A stretch of DNA of 64,000 bases. Origin: Cellulomonas sp. Root485 (GTDB lineage: Bacteria > Actinomycetota > Actinomycetes > Actinomycetales > Cellulomonadaceae). The translations under genes were made by a program, and so were the position numbers. The stretch is from positions 1,455,355-1,519,354 of the forward strand of contig NZ_LMFC01000001.1 in NCBI RefSeq assembly GCF_001426705.1, given 5' to 3'. Below the pieces are notes generated by a model that made no database searches, had not been told where the DNA came from, and saw only the letters and a list, made by a program, of their open reading frames with translations. Below, piece by piece: positions 41,983-49,345 of this stretch. Numbering within the stretch: position 1 is the stretch's first letter; every line of letters begins with the position of its first letter.

Positions 41983-43548
41983 GTGCCCGCCCGTGAACCC
42001 GCCCGCTGGTGGACTCTGGTCCTCGCCGTCACGGGTGGCCTGCTCACCCGGCTCGCGTTCCCGGAGCCCGGCTGGTGGGGGACGGCCTTCTTAGGCGTCG
42101 CCCTGCTGTACCTGGCCCTGCGTCGTGACAGCGCCCGCTGGAATGCGCTGGTCGGGCTGGTGTGGGGCCTCACGTTCTTCCTGCTGCTGATCACCTGGGC
42201 CGACGAGGCCGTCGGGCTGGTGCCGTGGATCGCGCTCAGCACGCTCGAGGCGGCGTACTTCGCGCTCCTCGGCGCCGCCTGGAGCTGGGCGCGGCGCGGG
42301 CACGCGGTCTGGCGCAGCGTCGGCCTGCAGGTGGTCGTCTTCACGGTCCTGTTCGTCGCGACCGAGGAGCTCGCCGCGGCCTGGCCCTTCGGAGGCTTTC
42401 CGTGGGGTCGGCTGGCGTTCTCCCAGGCCGACTCGCCCCTCGCCGCGCTCGCCTCCCTCGGCGGGACGCCGCTGCTCACCGGAGCCGTGGTGGCCGTCGG
42501 GGTGCTGCTCGCCCGGATCATGCTGGCCGCCCGCCGGCTGGAGATCGGTCGTCTGGTCATCGCGACCGCCGTCGTCGGGGGCGTGCTCGTGGTGAGCCTG
42601 CTGATCCCGCTCGACACCCAGGCACAGACCGGGAGCCTGCGAGTGGGCGCCGTGCAGGGCAACGTGCCCGGCACGGGTCTCGACGCCTTCGGTCAGCGCC
42701 AGGCCGTCCTGAACAACCACGTCACCGGCACCCTCGCGCTGCTCGACCAGGTGGAGCCCGGCGAGCTCGACATCGTCCTGTGGCCGGAGAACGGGACCGA
42801 CATCGACCCTCAGGTCGACCAGACGGCGGCGGAACTCATCGACGGGGCCGCTCAGGCCGTCGACGCGCCGATGCTCGTCGGGACGGTCGAGTACCCGCCG
42901 AGCGGCGGGCGCTACAACACCGCCGTCCTGTGGGAACCCGGCGTAGGCGTCACCGCGACCTACACCAAGCAGCACCCGGCGCCGTTCGCGGAGTACATCC
43001 CCATCCGCTCGTTCGTCCGGCAGTTCTCCTCGGCGGTGGACCTGGTGACGCGGGACATGCTCCCCGGCACCGAGCCCGGCTACATCCCGCTCGAGTCCGA
43101 GCGGCTCGGACGGACCGTCGGCATCGGCGACGTCATCTGCTTCGAGGTCGCCTACGACGGCATCGTGCGGGAGGCGGTCCGCGCCGGGGGCGAGGTCCTC
43201 GTGGTCCAGACGAACAACGCCTCCTTCGGCGTCTCCGACGAGTCCACGCAGCAGCTGGCGATGTCCCGCATCCGCGCGATCGAGCACGGACGGGCGACGG
43301 TCCAGATCTCGACGGTCGGCGTGAGTGCGGTGATCGAGCCCAACGGGGTGGTCACCCAGCAGACAGGGCTCTTCACCGCAGAGCAGATGGTGGCTACCCT
43401 TCCCCTGCGCGACACGCTGACGCCCGCAACGAGGCTGGGCTCGTGGCCCGCATGGATCATCGACGCCCTCGCGGTGTGCGTGGTGCTCGCCGGTGCAGCC
43501 GGGGCGCACCGGGTGCGCCGCGCCGACCGGATCGAGACAGCCGTATGA
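41983..43548 (+). CDS. lnt: Apolipoprotein N-acyltransferase
   Basis: 521 residues. An N-terminal block of about seven membrane helices is followed by the extracytoplasmic nitrilase domain and a last helix. The catalytic triad is visible: Glu in VLWPENGTD, Lys in YTKQHPAPFAEY and Cys in GDVICFEVAYDG. It adds the third acyl chain to lipoproteins, such as the two encoded in this window. It is co-translated with ppm1 (ATGA); in mycobacteria the two are partners or fused. Confidence 0.95.
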   Translation: MPAREPARWWTLVLAVTGGLLTRLAFPEPGWWGTAFLGVALLYLALRRDSARWNALVGLVWGLTFFLLLITWADEAVGLVPWIALSTLEAAYFALLGAAWSWARRGHAVWRSVGLQVVVFTVLFVATEELAAAWPFGGFPWGRLAFSQADSPLAALASLGGTPLLTGAVVAVGVLLARIMLAARRLEIGRLVIATAVVGGVLVVSLLIPLDTQAQTGSLRVGAVQGNVPGTGLDAFGQRQAVLNNHVTGTLALLDQVEPGELDIVLWPENGTDIDPQVDQTAAELIDGAAQAVDAPMLVGTVEYPPSGGRYNTAVLWEPGVGVTATYTKQHPAPFAEYIPIRSFVRQFSSAVDLVTRDMLPGTEPGYIPLESERLGRTVGIGDVICFEVAYDGIVREAVRAGGEVLVVQTNNASFGVSDESTQQLAMSRIRAIEHGRATVQISTVGVSAVIEPNGVVTQQTGLFTAEQMVATLPLRDTLTPATRLGSWPAWIIDALAVCVVLAGAAGAHRVRRADRIETAV

Positions 43549-44315
43549 CCGACGCCCTGTCGCGGGTGCTCGTCGTCGTCCCGACGTACGACGAGCGCGA
43601 GAACCTGCCCGGCGCACTGGACCGCCTGCGCACCTACGTCCCGCACGCCGACGTGCTCGTCGTCGACGACGGCTCACCGGACGGCACCGGCGAGCTCGCC
43701 GAGAAGATCTCGGAGGCGGAGGCGGCCGAGGGGCGGCAGCGGGTCCACGTGCTGCACCGTGCGGGCAAGCTCGGGCTGGGCACCGCATACGTCGCGGGGT
43801 TCGGCTGGGCGCTGGAGCGCGGGTACGAGGTGGTCGTCGAGATGGACGCCGACGGGTCGCACCGTGCGGAGGACCTTCCGCGACTGCTGGCCGCGCTGGC
43901 CGACGCCGACCTCGTGCTGGGCTCGCGGTGGGTGCCGGGTGGGAGCGTGCTCAACTGGCCGATGAGCCGCCACGCGCTCTCCCGCGGCGCGAACACGTAC
44001 ACCCGGATCATCCTCGGCATCCCGTTGCGCGACGCGACCGGCGGCTTCCGCGCCTACCGGTCGGAGCTCCTCGGGCAGCTGGGCCTGGACGACGTCGCGT
44101 CGCAGGGCTACTGCTTCCAGGTGGACATGGCCTGGCGCGCGGTCCGCACGGGCGCGCGGGTGGTCGAGGTCCCGATCACGTTCGTCGAGCGGGAGCTGGG
44201 CCAGAGCAAGATGAGCCGCGCCATCGTCGCCGAGGCGCTGTTCAGCGTGACCCGGTGGGGGATAGCAGAACGCTCCCGCCGTGTGGCGGGAGCGTTCCGT
44301 CGATCTGGAGGCTGA
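43545..44315 (+). CDS. ppm1: Polyprenol monophosphomannose synthase
   Basis: 256 residues. A GT2 glycosyltransferase: VVVPTYDERENLPGALDRLR, VVDDGSPDGTGELAE, EMDADGSHRAEDLPRL (DAD metal motif) and DLVLGSRWVPGGSV. It transfers mannose from GDP-mannose to polyprenyl phosphate, feeding protein O-mannosylation and mannolipids. There are no C-terminal membrane helices, as in the mycobacterial catalytic domain. Its final codons contain the strong hairpin at 44268-44297. The stop is convergent with rbpA. Confidence 0.93.
   Translation: MTDALSRVLVVVPTYDERENLPGALDRLRTYVPHADVLVVDDGSPDGTGELAEKISEAEAAEGRQRVHVLHRAGKLGLGTAYVAGFGWALERGYEVVVEMDADGSHRAEDLPRLLAALADADLVLGSRWVPGGSVLNWPMSRHALSRGANTYTRIILGIPLRDATGGFRAYRSELLGQLGLDDVASQGYCFQVDMAWRAVRTGARVVEVPITFVERELGQSKMSRAIVAEALFSVTRWGIAERSRRVAGAFRRSGG
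44268..44297 (+). terminator. Terminator hairpin embedded in the ppm1 3' end
   Basis: GAACGCTCCCGCC, loop GTGT and the exact reverse complement: a perfect 13-bp stem inside codons about 242-251 of ppm1. Confidence 0.65.
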
Positions 44316-44330
44316 GCGCCGTCAGGCGCT
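44315..44330. terminator. Hairpin between ppm1 and rbpA
   Basis: AGCGCC, GTCA, GGCGCT form a perfect 6-bp stem in the 26-base gap of the convergent pair; it may end the rbpA transcript. Confidence 0.5.
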
Positions 44331-44341
44331 GCTGTGCGGGC

Positions 44342-44686
44342 TCAGGCGCTGCGGCGCAGCTTGCCCGACCGGAGCAGGTCCAGGCGCTCGTCGAGCAGCT
44401 CCTGGAGCTCACCGACGGTGCGGCGCTCGAGCAGCATGTCCCAGTGGGTGCGCGGCGGCTTGCCGGCCTTCACCTCGGGCTTGGACGCGTCGCGGAGCAG
44501 CGCCTCCTCGCCGCAACGGCACTCCCACACGACCGGAACGTCGGCCTCGACCGAGAACGGCAGGATGATGGTGTGCCCGTTGGGACAGTCGTAGTGAGCC
44601 TGGAGGCGGGGGGCGAACTCAACGCCGTCTTCCGTCTCCATGCTGTGGGACCCGATGCGCATGCCGCGCAGGGACCGGTTTGCCAT
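44342..44686 (-). CDS. rbpA: RNA polymerase-binding protein RbpA
   Basis: 114 residues. MANRSLRGMRIGSHSMETE is the family N-terminus; the zinc-binding core (YDCPNGHTIILPFS and WECRCGEEALL) and the C-terminal sigma-interaction domain (RTHWDMLLERRTVGELQELL) follow. RbpA binds sigma-A and beta' and stabilises the open complex in Actinobacteria. GGAGG precedes the ATG by about 8 bases. A TTGACA on the minus strand (44745-44740) may be a -35, but no convincing -10 follows. The rbpA/ppm1 neighbourhood is conserved in mycobacteria. Confidence 0.96.
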   Translation of the reverse strand: MANRSLRGMRIGSHSMETEDGVEFAPRLQAHYDCPNGHTIILPFSVEADVPVVWECRCGEEALLRDASKPEVKAGKPPRTHWDMLLERRTVGELQELLDERLDLLRSGKLRRSA

Positions 44687-44819
44687 CTGGGGAACCTCCG
44701 TGCCGTTGTACGGCCGTCGAGAGTGAGAACTTCCACCGATGTCAACGGCGGTCGCCCCTCCAGTGTTCCAGGAGGACGTGAAGGTCTCGTGAATGCACCT
44801 GGTGTGCGGGGGAGAGGCT

Positions 44820-44825
44820 TAGGGT
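44820..44825 (+). promoter_or_regulatory. Leaderless -10 for the aldo/keto reductase
   Basis: TAGGGT lies 7 bases before GTG 44833; no Shine-Dalgarno. Confidence 0.5.
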
Positions 44826-44832
44826 TGCCCGG

Positions 44833-45834
44833 GTGAGCAATTCGACCCCTCCCGTCCCACCAGCCTCTCGCACCAGCGCCGAGATGTCTTTTCGACAGCT
44901 CGGCGACAGCGGTCTCGTCGTCTCCGTGGCAGGGCTCGGGTGCAACACGTTCGGTGCCACGCTCCCGCCGCAGGACGTCCCGGCGCTGGTCACGGCGGCG
45001 CTCGATGCGGGCATCACGTTCTTCGACACCGCCGACGTGTACGGCGGCGTCCCCGGCCAGAGCGAGGAGCTGCTGGGCGCGGCGCTGGAGGCCCACCGCG
45101 ACGACGTGGTGATCGCGACGAAGTTCGGCCTCGACACGGGCGGGCTGAACGGTCCCGACTGGGGTGTGCGAGGGTCTCGCCGCTACGTGCGACGGGCCGT
45201 CGAGAGCTCCCTGCGCCGGCTGCGCACCGATCACGTCGACCTGCTCCAGATGCACGCTCCCGACCCCGTGACGCCGATCGAGGAGACGCTCGCCGCGTTG
45301 CACGAGCTCGTGGTCGAGGGCAAGGTCCGGTACATCGGCTCGTCGAACTTCGCGGCATGGCAGGTGGTGGACGCGGACTGGAGCGCGCGCACGGCCGGCG
45401 CGACGCCGTTCGTGTCCGCGCAGAACCGGTACAACCTGCTGGACCGCAGTGCCGAGGCCGAGCTGGTCCCGGCGGCCGAGCAGGTGGGTGTGGGGCTCAT
45501 CCCCTTCGTGCCGCTCGCATCGGGTCTGCTGACCGGCAAGTACCGCCGTGGCCAGGCCGCACCCGACGGCACCCGGCTCACGCGCATGCCCGAGCGGCTC
45601 GCACGGGCCGACTTCGACCGGATCGAGGCGCTGGAGTCGCTGGCGGGCTCCTGGGGCATCGACCTGCCGACCCTCGCGCTCGGCGGGCTCGCAGCGCAGC
45701 CGGCGGTCGCGACCGTCATCGCCGGTGCGCGCACGCCCGAGCAGCTGCGCGCGAACGTCGCGTCGATCGCCTGGGAACCCACCCTCGAGCAGCTCGCTGC
45801 CATCGACGAGGCGGCGCCCGGTCCGTCGGCCTGA
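44833..45834 (+). CDS. Aldo/keto reductase
   Basis: 333 residues. The catalytic tetrad of the family can be placed: Asp and Tyr in FFDTADVYGG, Lys in VIATKFGLD and His in LLQMHAPDP. GKVRYIGSSNFAAWQV and the NADPH-binding VIAGARTPEQLRAN are also present. It resembles YajO/IolS-type reductases that act on sugars or carbonyls; the substrate is unknown. The start GTG was chosen for its leaderless -10; an internal ATG at 44884 (MSFRQLGDSG) begins the conserved part and is an alternative. Confidence 0.88.
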   Translation: MSNSTPPVPPASRTSAEMSFRQLGDSGLVVSVAGLGCNTFGATLPPQDVPALVTAALDAGITFFDTADVYGGVPGQSEELLGAALEAHRDDVVIATKFGLDTGGLNGPDWGVRGSRRYVRRAVESSLRRLRTDHVDLLQMHAPDPVTPIEETLAALHELVVEGKVRYIGSSNFAAWQVVDADWSARTAGATPFVSAQNRYNLLDRSAEAELVPAAEQVGVGLIPFVPLASGLLTGKYRRGQAAPDGTRLTRMPERLARADFDRIEALESLAGSWGIDLPTLALGGLAAQPAVATVIAGARTPEQLRANVASIAWEPTLEQLAAIDEAAPGPSA

Positions 45835-45853
45835 CGCCGTCCGGCCCCACACG

Positions 45854-46366
45854 TCACCACTCGAGCACGCGTGCCCTGCTCGCACCGATCGCGACGACCG
45901 CCCAGAGCCGCACGCCCGCGCCTTCCGCGGCGTCGCGCAGCGCGGGGACCCACTGGGCCTCGTACCCGCCGAGGTCGCCACCTGCCGCACGGACGAGCCC
46001 GACGACCACCGACCCGCCGGGCGCGTCCGAGCGCAGGACCGAGTCGAGGACGGCGACGAGCCGGCGGGCGACTGCGCGGTCGGCGCGCATCGGCACGTCC
46101 ACGATCGGCAGCACGAGCGGGATGGTCCGGTCCTGAGCGTCGAGCAGGACGAACCAGAGGGCCGGTGACCCGGCGCGCTCGGGTCCGACGAGGTCGAGCA
46201 GGACGGCCAGGGCGTCGGTGCCGGACCGCAGCGCGGCGCCAGGCGGGTCTGGCAGGTCGTGGTCCGGCCCGTCCATCCCGATCGTGCCCGGGAGGACGTC
46301 CCACAGGTCGTCCTCGTCGCTGTCGTCCCAGTCCTCGTCGAACCACCCGTGCTCCGTCATGCCCAC
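45854..46366 (-). CDS. Hypothetical acidic protein
   Basis: 170 residues (GTG 46366) or 168 (ATG 46360). The N-terminus is strikingly acidic (FDEDWDDSDEDDLWD); the rest has short hydrophobic strands (ALWFVLLDAQDRTIPLVLPI, GSVVVGLVRAAGG) suggesting a small alpha/beta domain. I recognise no family. It is the last gene of the minus-strand run below the fusion flavoenzyme, 83 bases after the UPF0303 gene; a perfect 10-base inverted repeat (46361-46370 with 46437-46446) brackets that gap and includes its start region. Confidence 0.65.
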   Translation of the reverse strand: MGMTEHGWFDEDWDDSDEDDLWDVLPGTIGMDGPDHDLPDPPGAALRSGTDALAVLLDLVGPERAGSPALWFVLLDAQDRTIPLVLPIVDVPMRADRAVARRLVAVLDSVLRSDAPGGSVVVGLVRAAGGDLGGYEAQWVPALRDAAEGAGVRLWAVVAIGASRARVLEW

Positions 46367-46449
46367 AGGCTCGGGGGAGCACGCGGGCCGTGGCGTCGGA
46401 CCTCGACAACCTGTGCGCGATCACCGCGCCCGACGTGCCTGTGGGCGGC

Positions 46450-46923
46450 TCAGGCGAGGTGGGCGGTGAGCGCCTCGACGACGAGCGCGTGGTCGTCGGC
46501 CTGGGGGAGGCCGGACACCGTCACCACGCCCACGATGCCCACGTCGCGGACCCGTACGGGGAAGGCTCCGCCGTGCGCTGCGAACTGCTGCAGCGGCAGG
46601 TCGTGCTGCGCCGAGAAGGTGGTGCCCTTCGCGGTCGCGCGCAGGCCGACGAGGAACGACGACGCCCCGAACCTCTCGACCACCCGGACCTTGCGCTCGA
46701 CCCAGCTGTCGTTGTCGGGCACGGTCCCCGGTCGGGCCGCGTGGAAGAGCTGCTGCGTGCCGCGGCGGATGTCGACCGTGACAGGCAGGTCTCGCTCCTG
46801 GGCCAGCTCGACAAGCAGGCACCCCAGGCGCCAGGCGTCGTCGTTGGTGAACGTCGCGAAGACGAGGTCGTGCTCCTGCTGCTCGACCTGGGCGATGACG
46901 CCGTCGATGTCGTCGGTGCTCAT
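46450..46923 (-). CDS. UPF0303 / heme-degrading-domain family protein
   Basis: 157 residues. The sequence fits the UPF0303/GlcG-HbpS-like family: WRLGCLLVELAQERDLPVTV, DNDSWVERKVRVVERFG, HGGAFPVRVRDVGIVGVVTV and a final SGLPQADDHALVVEAL. HbpS-like members bind heme; others are uncharacterised. Its ATG overlaps the stop of the fusion flavoenzyme (ATGA at 46923-46920), so the two are translationally coupled and probably act together. Confidence 0.8.
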   Translation of the reverse strand: MSTDDIDGVIAQVEQQEHDLVFATFTNDDAWRLGCLLVELAQERDLPVTVDIRRGTQQLFHAARPGTVPDNDSWVERKVRVVERFGASSFLVGLRATAKGTTFSAQHDLPLQQFAAHGGAFPVRVRDVGIVGVVTVSGLPQADDHALVVEALTAHLA

Positions 46924-49214
46924 GTGGCCATCGTGGCACGCGGCTCACCGGCGGGCGTCGGCGCGACCCCGAAGTTGCCGTCGAACACGTGGTCGGGGTC
47001 GTAGAGGGCCTTGAGCCGGCCGATGCGGGCGAGCGTGTCCGGCGGGAAGGCCTCGGCGACGCGCGCGGGGGACTGGTCCGTCTCGAAGCTGAGGTAGACG
47101 CCGTGCAGATGCGGCGCGAGCCGCTCCCACCACGCATCGATCTGCGCGCGGCGGCTGCCTCGGGCGGACGCCAGCAACGAGAAGTTCTGCGTCCGGTGGG
47201 CGTAGGCGGTCGCCGCCGGGTCGACGTCGTTCACGGCGCCCCCGACCGCGCGGAGCTGCAGCATGTCGGCGTCCCGGGTGGCCAGGAGACCGGCGAGCAG
47301 CGCGGCGAGCTCCGGCGTCACGTGCTCGACGAGCCCGCCGCGGCTGGCGGGCGCCGAGCCACCCGTGTGCTCGCCGTGCCGGGCCGCCACCGTCGCGGCG
47401 TACGGCACCAGCTGGGCCTGCTGCTGGAGCACGGGCGCCAGCTCGAGGAACCGCTCCAGCGCGACGACGGCCGCCTCGGTGTCGTCGTCCGCCCAGACGA
47501 CGATCGTGTACCCGATGGCGGGATCCTGGCCGCGTGCCGGCACCAGGGTGAGGAAGCTCGTCAGCTGGCGCGGTGAGGACTCCACGAGCTCCGCCCAGGC
47601 CTGCACGAACGGTGCGGTGTCGGTCACGTCGAAGAGGATCGTCGCGTGCACGACGTTGCCGACCTCGGCGGCCTCGATCTCGACGGCGGTCAGGATGCCG
47701 AAGTTCGCGCCCGCGCCGCGCACGGCCCAGAGCAGATCGGGTTCGTGCTCCGCGTCGGTCCGCACGAGGCGGCCGTCGGCGAGGACCAGCTCGGCGGCGA
47801 CCACGTGGTCGAGCGTGAGCCCGTACGACCGCCCGAGGAAGCCCTGCCCGCCTGCGGTCACCAGCCCACCGACGCCGACGTCCCCGTAGTCGCCGGAGCT
47901 GATCGCCAGCCCGTGGGGGGACAGTGCGGCGGCCACGTCGCCCCAGCGGGCACCCGCACCGAGTCGGACGAGCCGCCGCGCGCGGTCGAGCACCTCGACG
48001 GTGTCGAGCGCTCCGACGTCGATGACGATGCCGCCGTCGTTCGTCGACCGGCCGCTGATCCCGTGACCACCGCTGCGCACCGCGAACGGCACGTCCTGTG
48101 CCCTCGCGAAGGTCAGGGCCTCGCTGACCGCCTCGGCGTCCCGGGGACGCAGGACCAGCCCGGGGGAGCCCGCGTAGACGTAGGAGGACCGGACGTGGCC
48201 GTACTCGCGGTCACCAGGCTCCACGGCGGCCGCGGCGAGCGACGTGGGCAGACCGTCGTAGTCGATGCCGTCCCGTCGCTTGGCCAGGGACGCCACGGGC
48301 CGTACCGTGCCGGTCACCGTGCCGACCGAGGCTCGCGCGGCTGCGACGGCGTCGCGCAGGGCGGGCGCCACCTCCTCGCCGAACCGCGCGATCGTCCCGG
48401 CGTCGTCGCTGCCGAGGATGAACGTGGAGATGCCGTCCTCGAGGACGAGCGGGAGCAGGTCGTCGACCCACTGCTCGGGCGGCCCCTGGAGGAAGCCCGC
48501 GCCCGAGAACGACCCGCCGCCGAGGTTCAGCAGGCGACGGATCTCCCGCGGGTCGCGGCCGGCCGTCTGCGCCGACTCGTCGATCCGGGCGTTCCCTGCG
48601 GCCAGGTCGCCGTCCTTCAGGTAGCCGAGGCTCGGCAGCCAGCCGTCGGCCTTGCGCCCCACGAGGCCGAGCATCCGCGGCTTGTACGCGCCGAGCCAGA
48701 TCGGGATGTCGTGGGCGGGCGACGGGCCCCGCTTGGCGCCGTCGACCCGGTGGTGGGTCCCGTGGACCCGGAGCGGGACGCGCTCGTTCGTGTCCCAGAT
48801 GCCGCGGATGATGTCGAGGGCCTCGTCCAGCGCGTCCACACCCTGGCCCGGCGTGAGGCGGGGGGAGCCCATGGCGACGATGGCGTCCCAGAACGCGCCG
48901 GAGCCGAGGCCCAGCGCGAACCGGCCGCCTGAGAGCAGGTCGAGGCTGGCGGCCGCACGTGCGAGGACCGCGGGCGGACGCAGGGGCAGGTTGAGGACGT
49001 TGCCGGCCACCTGGACGCGGTCCGTCGACGCGGCGACCCAGGAGAGCAGGGTCCACGTGTCGAGGAACGCCGGCTGGTACGGGTGGTCCTGGAAGGTCAC
49101 GAGGTCCAGCCCGGCCTGCTCGGTGACCTGCGCCAGGGCGACGACCTGGTGCGGGTTCTTCGCGGACGGCGTCAGGAACGTGCCGAGCACGAGGTCGTGG
49201 CCGTAGTCAGGCAT
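46920..49214 (-). CDS. Fusion of LLM flavin-dependent oxidoreductase and berberine-bridge-type FAD oxidase
   Basis: 764 residues. Residues 1 to about 295 are a luciferase-like (LLM) domain (QVTEQAGLDLVTFQDHPYQP, LGLGSGAFWDAI, IPIWLGAYKPRMLGLVGRKA) that would use FMN or F420. From about 345 a PCMH/BBE-type FAD domain follows, with His384 in VRSGGHGISG for covalent FAD attachment. The second covalent site, usually Cys in GxCPTVG, reads SGDYGDVGVGG here, so attachment should be single. The C-terminus has the BBE tail (LKALYDPDHVFDGNFGV). AAGGAG precedes the ATG. A MarR-like inverted repeat and a -10 lie just upstream (49232-49249). Confidence 0.88.
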   Translation of the reverse strand: MPDYGHDLVLGTFLTPSAKNPHQVVALAQVTEQAGLDLVTFQDHPYQPAFLDTWTLLSWVAASTDRVQVAGNVLNLPLRPPAVLARAAASLDLLSGGRFALGLGSGAFWDAIVAMGSPRLTPGQGVDALDEALDIIRGIWDTNERVPLRVHGTHHRVDGAKRGPSPAHDIPIWLGAYKPRMLGLVGRKADGWLPSLGYLKDGDLAAGNARIDESAQTAGRDPREIRRLLNLGGGSFSGAGFLQGPPEQWVDDLLPLVLEDGISTFILGSDDAGTIARFGEEVAPALRDAVAAARASVGTVTGTVRPVASLAKRRDGIDYDGLPTSLAAAAVEPGDREYGHVRSSYVYAGSPGLVLRPRDAEAVSEALTFARAQDVPFAVRSGGHGISGRSTNDGGIVIDVGALDTVEVLDRARRLVRLGAGARWGDVAAALSPHGLAISSGDYGDVGVGGLVTAGGQGFLGRSYGLTLDHVVAAELVLADGRLVRTDAEHEPDLLWAVRGAGANFGILTAVEIEAAEVGNVVHATILFDVTDTAPFVQAWAELVESSPRQLTSFLTLVPARGQDPAIGYTIVVWADDDTEAAVVALERFLELAPVLQQQAQLVPYAATVAARHGEHTGGSAPASRGGLVEHVTPELAALLAGLLATRDADMLQLRAVGGAVNDVDPAATAYAHRTQNFSLLASARGSRRAQIDAWWERLAPHLHGVYLSFETDQSPARVAEAFPPDTLARIGRLKALYDPDHVFDGNFGVAPTPAGEPRATMAT

Positions 49215-49231
49215 CGGGAGAGCTCCTTATG

Positions 49232-49249
49232 GTTGAGCCTTCAACTATA
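49232..49249 (-). promoter_or_regulatory. -10 overlapped by a MarR-type inverted repeat
   Basis: On the minus strand TATAGT (49249-49244) is a -10, and GTTGA-AGGC-TCAAC (49245-49232) is an inverted repeat of the type bound by MarR-family repressors. Binding would block transcription of the fusion flavoenzyme operon. No marR gene is in the window. Confidence 0.6.
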
Positions 49250-49345
49250 CGCGGGCTCCGCTCGTACCGTGGGACCGACCGACCCTCGTCTGCTCACGCT
49301 GGCACACTGCCCTGACCTCGTCGGATCCCGCCTGGAGAAGAAGTC

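Noticed and set aside
41724..41996. 90-codon plus-strand frame through the promoter and folded region before lnt
   Set aside because: It would start inside the TTGACA -35, has no ribosome binding site, is Cys/Arg/Pro-rich without pattern, and overlaps lnt.
44740..44745. TTGACA on the minus strand as an rbpA promoter
   Set aside because: No TANNNT follows at 16-19 bases, and a stress-sigma GGAAT-N18-GTT pattern is not convincing either.
46378..47004. Plus-strand frame with a protein-like stretch in the 46.4 kb gap
   Set aside because: It continues antisense to the well-supported UPF0303 gene and has no start or ribosome binding site in the gap.
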